Below, in pieces: positions 58,292 through 64,000 of a stretch of DNA of 64,000 nucleotides. Location of the stretch: assembly GCA_039545315.1 (NCBI GenBank), contig BCIM01000003.1:177799-241798 (forward strand), read 5' to 3'. Origin of the DNA: Kondoa malvinella (lineage: Eukaryota > Basidiomycota > Agaricostilbomycetes > Agaricostilbales > Kondoaceae). Under the pieces are notes generated by a model. It did not search any database. It worked only from the letters and a program-made list of their open reading frames with translations, and was not told the origin of the DNA. Both the position numbers and the translations under genes were made by a program. The first letter of the stretch is position 1. Each line of letters starts with the position of its first letter.

Positions 58292-59718
58292 CTAGGTCTT
58301 CTTTCGGGCTTTCTGAGTCTTAGCCTTAACCCTCCCATCTGCCCGAGACGTCTTCTGACTGTTGATTCTTGTTTCACACCAATCAATAAGTGGCCCCATC
58401 TCCACCACATCCTGCCCATCCGGTCCTTGCTTCGTCAAACCAACACACATTGTCAGAAANTTTCGCTCAGACTCTTCCAAGTACTGCTCTGAGTTATTCT
58501 TCTCCCTAATAGAATGATGATACGTAGCAAATCGAGCTTGATCAAGTACGCCTGATTTGAAGAGACCGCTTGGCTGAGGGTAAGGAACAGGATAGGGCAG
58601 CGGCACGCCGCTTCCACCGCTTCCACCAATCAATAAGTGGCCCCATCTCCACCACATCCTGCCCATCCGGTCCTTGCTTCGTCAAACCAACACACATTGT
58701 CAGAAAGTTTCGCTCAGACTCTTCCAAGTACTGCTCTGAGTTATTCTTCTCCCTAATAGAATGATGATACGTAGCAAATCGAGCTTGATCAAGTACGCCT
58801 GATTTGAAGAGACCGCTTGGCTGAGGGTAAGGAACAGGATAGGGCAGCGGCACGCCGCTTCCACTTGCACCTGGAGGCTTCGGAAATCCATCATCGCAGC
58901 AGTAGTTATGGTGATGAGGCTTCTTGGCAGGCTGCTGGCATCTAGATATACATATTCGAGGTGTACTTGTCTTCCCTTGTTTCTGTTTCTTGGCCACGGG
59001 CTCTAGAGCTGACTGATTGGGAACTCGATCATCCTCTGCGCCAGATGGACCAGCCGCGACAGACGGGATCTGAGAGTCTGCTTGAGGAGAAGGGTGAACC
59101 AGAAAGGGGCGCGCAGTGATAGAACCCGCATTGGCAGGTGCGGCCGCTCTAGTGGTGCTGGAGCCTGGAATAGTCGCCGCAGTAGACACGCCTGCAACCA
59201 CTCGCTCTTCTTCCTGTCTCTTCAAACGCGTCATAACCCCGTATCTATCCCCTCTGTAGAGAATGCGCATGCGAGAGTAATTTGCGAAGACAACTTCTTT
59301 GGCGGGAGCAGGTCGCTTCAAGCGTACGCAATTTGCGCAAGCGATATACAGGCTTGGCATTAGCTCAGGAATGCATAGGAGTACAGGTTTGATCGCAAGA
59401 AGAGAGGCAGCGCTAGCTGACTGATTGCGATTGCACTGCATCGTTGCCTTGTTGTAGAGCCTTCAAATCCTTGATATAATCGACATAGGTTAGACAGTCT
59501 GCAGCAAAGTTCTTTTGCAGTTCTGAGGCTTTGGCTTGGGCTTTGAAGACTGCTGACGCTTTATGTAGACCCTTGCGACTATCCCAGGCCGAAATAAATG
59601 CGCCTGTGCTTGTAGAGAGGCCTTGCGAGAAGTAAACGTGCGCGAAAAGATTTTTGATGACTTCTGGTTCAAAGGGGCTGTCGCGCATAGCTTTCAAGTA
59701 ATGGTATTTTGCACACAC
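58292..59718 (-). CDS. Low-complexity protein of unknown function, C-terminus disrupted by a tandem repeat
   Basis: Not recognised. A 5' exon ending near 59413 encodes a helical block (EVIKNLFAHVYFSQGLSTST, AFKAQAKASELQKNF). A second long exon (below 59280) begins YGVMTRLKRQEEERVVAG and becomes Ala/Ser/Pro-rich, with PLPYPVPYPQPSGLF, then LDQARFATYHHSIREKNNSE and FLTMCVGLTKQGPDGQDVVE. An exact 241-base direct repeat (58377-58617 and 58624-58864) covers this last part. The offset of 247 bases is not a multiple of three, so translation leaves copy two in a new frame and stops at about 58542, while the downstream copy reads on to a basic end (VKAKTQKARKKT) at 58292. The exon border between 59280 and 59440 and any upstream exons (see 59855-60102) are unsolved. 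Confidence 0.55.
58377..58617. repeat. 241-base direct tandem repeat, copy 1 (contains an N)
   Basis: Identical base for base to 58624-58864 except for one undetermined base at 58460. The two copies are separated by six bases (CGCTTC, echoing the end of the repeat). Confidence 0.95.
58624..58864. repeat. 241-base direct tandem repeat, copy 2
   Basis: Second copy of the repeat at 58377-58617, with offset 247 bases. It lies inside the same minus-strand coding region. Confidence 0.95.
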
Positions 59719-59854
59719 TACACGTCAGACGCTACAGTAGTTGCTGGGTTGGCTGATACCCGGGCATCGCCACGGTCCCTCAGCAAAATAAAGTTGCTGA
59801 CTGGTCACGTGACTTGGTTTTCAAGTGGGAAAGCTCTTCCGATCAGGGCAGTCC

Positions 59855-60102
59855 TAGTTTATGCATCTTTTATGCTTTGAGAACAAGACCTGATCGTGAC
59901 AGAGGGGATCTGGTAGCGTGTACCGTGATGAACGAGTGAGCCTGTGTGCTTGATAAGCGATGCAGGAATCGCACATGTGAGCCGCACAGTGAATAGGATT
60001 TCGGAGAGTGCGGCTTCTTCTCTCCTCACAACCACGACGGCCGCACTTGGTCCACGATAGCGGCCTTATACCGGTCTCGCTACTCTGACCATTGAGCTTC
60101 AA
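59855..60102 (-). other. Possible upstream exon with Cys/His-rich motif
   Basis: A minus-strand frame reads WTKCGRRGCEERRSRTLRN then PIHCAAHMCDSCIAYQAHRL and HDQVLFSKHKRC. The spacing C-x4-C ... H-C-x2-H-x-C-x2-C looks like a zinc-binding module. It lies just upstream of the low-complexity gene and may be its first coding exon, with a long intron to about 59716, but I could not find a donor-acceptor pair with the right phase. It could be a separate small gene or chance. Confidence 0.3.
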
Positions 60103-60727
60103 GTCACAAGACTGAACCTTAAATAATTCCGTCGAAAAGCAAACAACAGCCGTGAAGAGTCAATTTGTCGTCAAGTGTCCAATATACCATCCATAGGATC
60201 ATACCATTTGCATTCGACAGCTGCGTCAGAGAAAGAGGGGCCACACTTCTTTTCAGAGAACTTGTTGCAAAGATCCGAAGTTGCCAACTGCAGCATTCAA
60301 AGAAGTCCATTCAGTTCAGACGCCATAAAGCCTATCTCTTGCGGTCGTAAAGGTCTCGGCAAGTAAGTGGCTTTTCCCTTCAAGGACGACCAGCAAATTT
60401 GCAGCCTGCCAGAAGCATCTTTTGTTCGCCCTCTTCGATTCTGTCGAAGCGCCCTTTTATCGTGTCAAGACCTGCGCACAGACACTCGACCCGCTCCATG
60501 CTTGCCGTCACTGTGGACTGCTAGCAATCAAAGAACCTCGCGAGAAACGCATTCAGGCCTGCAGTGGGAATCAAAGATCGTCTCTCTTCCGCTAGATTGC
60601 AAAGTTTCAGCACAGCATTTAGCAATTCCAGGTATGTTCTCTTGCCTGAGAAATTGAGTGGGGAGATGAAAGATCGCTCATGCATTACGCGTAGATTTCA
60701 ATCACAGCTTGCTATTTCACCAGAGGA
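60103..60727. promoter_or_regulatory. Promoter and leader of the homeodomain gene
   Basis: 625 bases between the possible Cys/His exon and the homeodomain start. Short plus-strand frames are present without domain support; some may be spliced leader. Confidence 0.4.
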
Positions 60728-63163
60728 ATGTCGTCAGCTCATGATGTACCCGTCTATCAAGACGCGGCGGATGAAGACAGCCCTATCTCATCGAATCTAC
60801 TGTACAAGAGGCGCATGACAGCGCCTGGGAATTTCGCTGGCATCAGTGAGTTGTTATTTTTCCACTGCACGTTCGGGCAGCTCAAGTTTTCGCCATTGCT
60901 CAGCTTCTGAAGCTACAAATAGCCAGACTTCTCCTGTACTATCTCACAACACCAGACCTTCAGATCTATCCGCTGCAAGCGCTTTCCAGCAAGGTCTCAA
61001 ACCCGTTCAATATCCCATACCCGGCGCCTCATTCAGTCCTTATGGCGAAGGCGTATCACCTGGTTCTGAACCGCAAAGCAGTTCATACTCGTATGGTTCA
61101 GCGTACAGCTTTCCAGCCACAGCGGGCGTCTCAGATTCTAGCACTGCATCTGCACAGCAACAAACGACGACTGACCTTTCGCCAGAGTTCTACGATCCAA
61201 ATCAAGCTGTGTATGTCGTTGATTGCTAACGATAATCTCTAAGCCGCCAAGCTTATCAATGAACCATGTATTGCAGTGTCAAACATCGACGTCGAACTAC
61301 AGCTCCGCAACTCAAAATCCTCGAAGCCAACTTTGAGCTCTCTACCAAGCCTGATGTACCTACCCGACAGCTGTTGGCTGATCAGCTCAACATGACGCCC
61401 AGAGAGGTCCAAGTCTGGGTATGCTCGATATCACTGTGATCTCCCAACTTTCGCTCATACTATCCTTAGTTTCAAAATCGCCGCGCCAAAGTCAAAAGGA
61501 TGGAACGCAAGTCAAACGCCCCTGTAGATGATCCAGATTCGAGCGGTCAAGCGGAAGGGCCAGATTACCAAGACTTGCAAGGCTCTGAGGACGAGCAAAC
61601 TGAAAGGAGAAGATCTCAGACCGGTGGCTCAAGTGGTTCCACCAGCTCTACAAACAGCGAAATGGCGGGGAATGTGCCAGCGTGGAATCGTCACTACTCC
61701 GGAAGAGGCAGTCTACCGACAGGAATTGCCCAGTTTCCGCAAGCCCAAAATTACCAACGTCCTCTCGCTTATCAGCATTTACAGCCGAACAAATCCCCTT
61801 ACTCTGCTCTGAATCGACCTCAGATAGACCGTCGCTTGTCTCTACCTACTTCTCAAGCCCTCGTTCAGCCACATTACGCTCCAGTACAACAGATGCCGCG
61901 GCAGAACTGGCACAACCCTTGGCCGACAGCGCGAGGACCTGCTAATGGCCCATCAGCACCCATGCCCGGCCCAGAAGCTTATACTCAGTATCCTCCCCAA
62001 AGCCAATATCAGCATTGGCCTCCTCGTCATCCGCCGCAAGTTATGAGCTCTGAACCGCTCAGAGTCAACATTCCTTACCAGACATCACCTTCCCACTCGG
62101 ATACCACGCTCTCCAATGGTCAAACAGAAGTCTTTGCGCCGCCCTACAATTCTTCACCTCGCGAGATGAGCAACAGCGAATACCACTATCAGCCAAGCCA
62201 AGGCAATGGAGCAGGAAGCGATCACGATTTTGCTTCTTACGTAGCTAGTAGTCACCGGCAGGCCGGTGGTGTTTCAGCTCCGCTATCCAGCTCTACTCTT
62301 TACACCGATTTCAGCTTTGGCAGCTCGTCAGGAACTCATCACCGGGAAGCCTCTACACCTTCTTCTGCTATGTCCTCATATAGCTATGCGCCTTCTCTCA
62401 CTTCGAATTCGCCTTCGATCAACTACCCTGAAGGTTTCGATCTTGAAGCTCGTCGTGCTTCATGTCCGGCCGAATTCGTTGACTCGTTCGATCAGCTCAG
62501 TATGCCTGTCGCACCGGAAATGGGATGGAACAACAGTAATGAGCTATCACATGTCACCATGATGAATGGAGGAAGCACACCATTGGCAGCTCAGCGTCAA
62601 TTCGAGCCAATGCCAGCTGGTCTTCAAGCACCTGGACCCAGACGGCATTCAGTCGCGAATGGAGCGGGCTATGCTCCGAACGATCCTCAGCCATTTTCCA
62701 GCGAATGGGTCACTTCGACTGCTTCATCAGCATCCATCACTGCTCCTTTTCCAAATCCGCAAGCCCATCGCGCTTTCATGTCACAGCATCACGACAGCCT
62801 TTCGCGCAGATCTTCAAATGCGGCAATGCTCGATACCATTGCAGAAACGCCATACGGCGCGCAAAATTCGCTCCAACCTGTTCAGCCTGGACACTATCAC
62901 GCCAGCGCAATGCAGCAAGGCTTATCCGACTTGGGATATGACGAGCAGCTTGTACGCAGTCCGTCTTCAGGTCGTCATACTAGTCCGGCTGCCATGGCTC
63001 GTAAAGTCAGAAGTCACAGCAATATGTCCAATGTCTGTGAGTTGCTTCAAATGCCAGACCTTGACACATTTCTAACAGTAGCGTTGCAGACAAAGCAGTT
63101 GCCATGAATCGTCAGATGTCATCGCCGTCAGGCCGTAGACCGGAAGAATCGTTACCCAGCTAG
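60728..63163 (+). CDS. Homeodomain transcription factor
   Basis: A fungal homeobox protein. The start MSSAHDVPVYQDAADEDSPI leads, over a 60-base intron, to a Ser/Gln-rich region. The homeodomain is split by two introns: KHRRRTTAPQLKILEANFEL, STKPDVPTRQLLADQLNMTP, REVQVW and FQNRRAKVKRMERKS. Helix 3 WFQNRRAKVKR has the invariant W, F, N and R residues, and there is no three-residue TALE insertion. The remaining roughly 530 residues are rich in Ser, Pro, Gln, Tyr and Asn (probable activation or repression region). The last intron (about 63035-63089) leads to a final exon ending SSPSGRRPEESLPS at 63163; reading through instead would end at 63107. Targets are unknown. It is not a recognisable mating-type HD1/HD2 protein, since no partner gene is next to it. 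Confidence 0.9.
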
Positions 63164-63336
63164 TCAGTCAAATAGAAGCATCGCAAAAGTTTGAAAGATT
63201 CGTTCGGAAAGTGATGTTCGTCGTCGTTTGCAAAGGGTCATGTTCTATGTATTATTTTTCATTGGGGTAAACTGTAATGTCATAGCTCTATTCTCGCAGC
63301 GGGGTCTGCCAATGCACAATTTTCACACTAGTCACA

Positions 63337-64000
63337 CTAGACTTGCATCGGCGTGGTCTTTTCGCACACTTGCTTTGCCGTCTCACTCTCTTCCTTTGAT
63401 AGCTTGAATTGCTGGACGAGGAAGACGTTGCAAAGACAAGCCTGCCAACTTGGTCAGCTCTGATTGGCAGAACTTAAGCCTAGCTTACAACTGCTGCCAG
63501 AGCGGATACAACAATGAACAGGCATCTGGGATTAGACACCTTAGCAGACACGGTATGAGGACGAACAAAGCGTCTTACTGAAAGCCCTTTTCGTATGCAT
63601 CGAGCACTGCTTCAAATGCGACAGGATCCAAGTCCCGGACGCTGGTCGGGTCATCGATAACTTGCGCTTTGAGGGAAGGGGTGATGCCTGGCCCCGAGAT
63701 CGAATTGTTGATCATAGCAGATCCTATGGCAACGCCTAGTAGTGATCCAAAGTGCTTGAACGCTAGCCTGACGCCTGAAGCCACAGCCTGGAGATATGTC
63801 AGCATGTCTCTGAAACACGATCCGGCGGCGTACGCGATCTCCCTTCTGTACTGCTGCTTGGATTGCGATGACGGAAGTTTGCTATTACGCAGCGAACAGT
63901 CAGTTTTGAGGAATAGTATCGACGGAGTCACTGACAAGTGTTGGGCCCCTAAGACAGCATAGAAGTGAGTGAACCGGGTTTGAGCCTGTTGAAGCTGCCG
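63337..64000 (-). CDS. MFS drug:H+ antiporter family transporter, C-terminal part
   Basis: Cut by the window end; only the last helices are seen. An upstream exon reads TSVIAIQAAVQKGDR, then after a 46-base intron AVASGVRLAFKHFGSLLGVA and IGSAMINNSISGPG, a block typical of DHA2-type multidrug transporters in the 14-helix group. Next are DPTSVRDLDPVAFEAVLDA and YEKGFQ, then CLFIVVSALAAV as a last membrane helix and a cytoplasmic tail CNVFLVQQFKLSKEESETAK to the stop at 63337. Substrate unknown. Confidence 0.8.

Noticed and set aside
59139..59157. GCGGCCGCTCTAG, resembling a cloning-vector polylinker, near the N-containing repeat
   Set aside because: The match is only about 14 bases and does not continue (TGGTGCTGG follows rather than the vector sequence); the minus-strand coding frame runs through it smoothly (TTRAAAPAN), so it is most likely chance.
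1..64000. Search for CRISPR arrays, transposons, rRNA or prokaryotic operons
   Set aside because: No spaced direct-repeat array, transposase, reverse transcriptase or rRNA segment was recognised; the only long direct repeat is the pair at 58377-58864.

Overview
The window reads as a compact fungal nuclear genome, most likely a basidiomycete yeast or dimorphic fungus. The evidence is about 28 protein genes in 64 kb on both strands, very many introns of roughly 45-60 bases with GT-AG (occasionally GC-AG) ends and CTNAN-like branch sites, and families with a eukaryotic or fungal distribution (SPX phosphate transporter, Zn2Cys6 factor, MHYT signalling protein, CTI6-like PHD protein, SEN15, MRC1). 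I could not fix the lineage further; no rRNA, tRNA, CRISPR array or transposon was recognised. Most genes had to be rebuilt by splicing exons by eye, so protein lengths are from my own exon models.

Layout. 0.3-9.5 kb, all plus strand: SPX-domain phosphate transporter, a HERP/Usa1-like ERAD membrane protein, and a 1123-residue intronless protein of unknown function. 9.9-16.4 kb: a small unknown gene, an ADP-ribosylglycohydrolase, methylthioribose-1-phosphate isomerase (methionine salvage), a doubtful 73-residue gene and an alpha-arrestin. 17.5-24 kb: a Zn2Cys6 transcription factor whose zinc cluster is split over tiny exons, a nucleoplasmin-like FKBP, ARPC4 and an unknown serine-rich protein. 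24.4-28.5 kb: the replication checkpoint mediator MRC1/claspin. 28.5-36 kb: a secreted DUF1996 protein, SEN15, a secreted GH20 hexosaminidase and an ACC-synthase-like aminotransferase. 36-46 kb: ERO1, an ABRACL/Costars protein, an MTE1/DBL2-like DUF2439 protein, an MHYT seven-helix signalling protein and a CNNM/MAM3 metal transporter. 46-57 kb: NADPH-cytochrome P450 reductase, a ferric reductase, a CTI6-like PHD protein and cytosolic methionyl-tRNA synthetase. 57-64 kb: a low-complexity unknown gene containing an exact 241-base tandem repeat (with an N), a homeodomain factor and the 3' end of an MFS drug transporter.

The genes do not form one pathway. Loose themes are ER redox/quality control (ERO1, HERP-like, P450 reductase), replication-fork protection (MRC1, MTE1-like) and metal/phosphate transport (SPX transporter, CNNM, ferric reductase). 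I see no convincing new multi-gene system. The best second-look items are the identical tandem repeat that breaks a reading frame, the hidden Zn2Cys6 gene, micro-exons, the long intronless gene with a repeated C-terminal SLLDR-like motif, and a few uncharacterised small genes.
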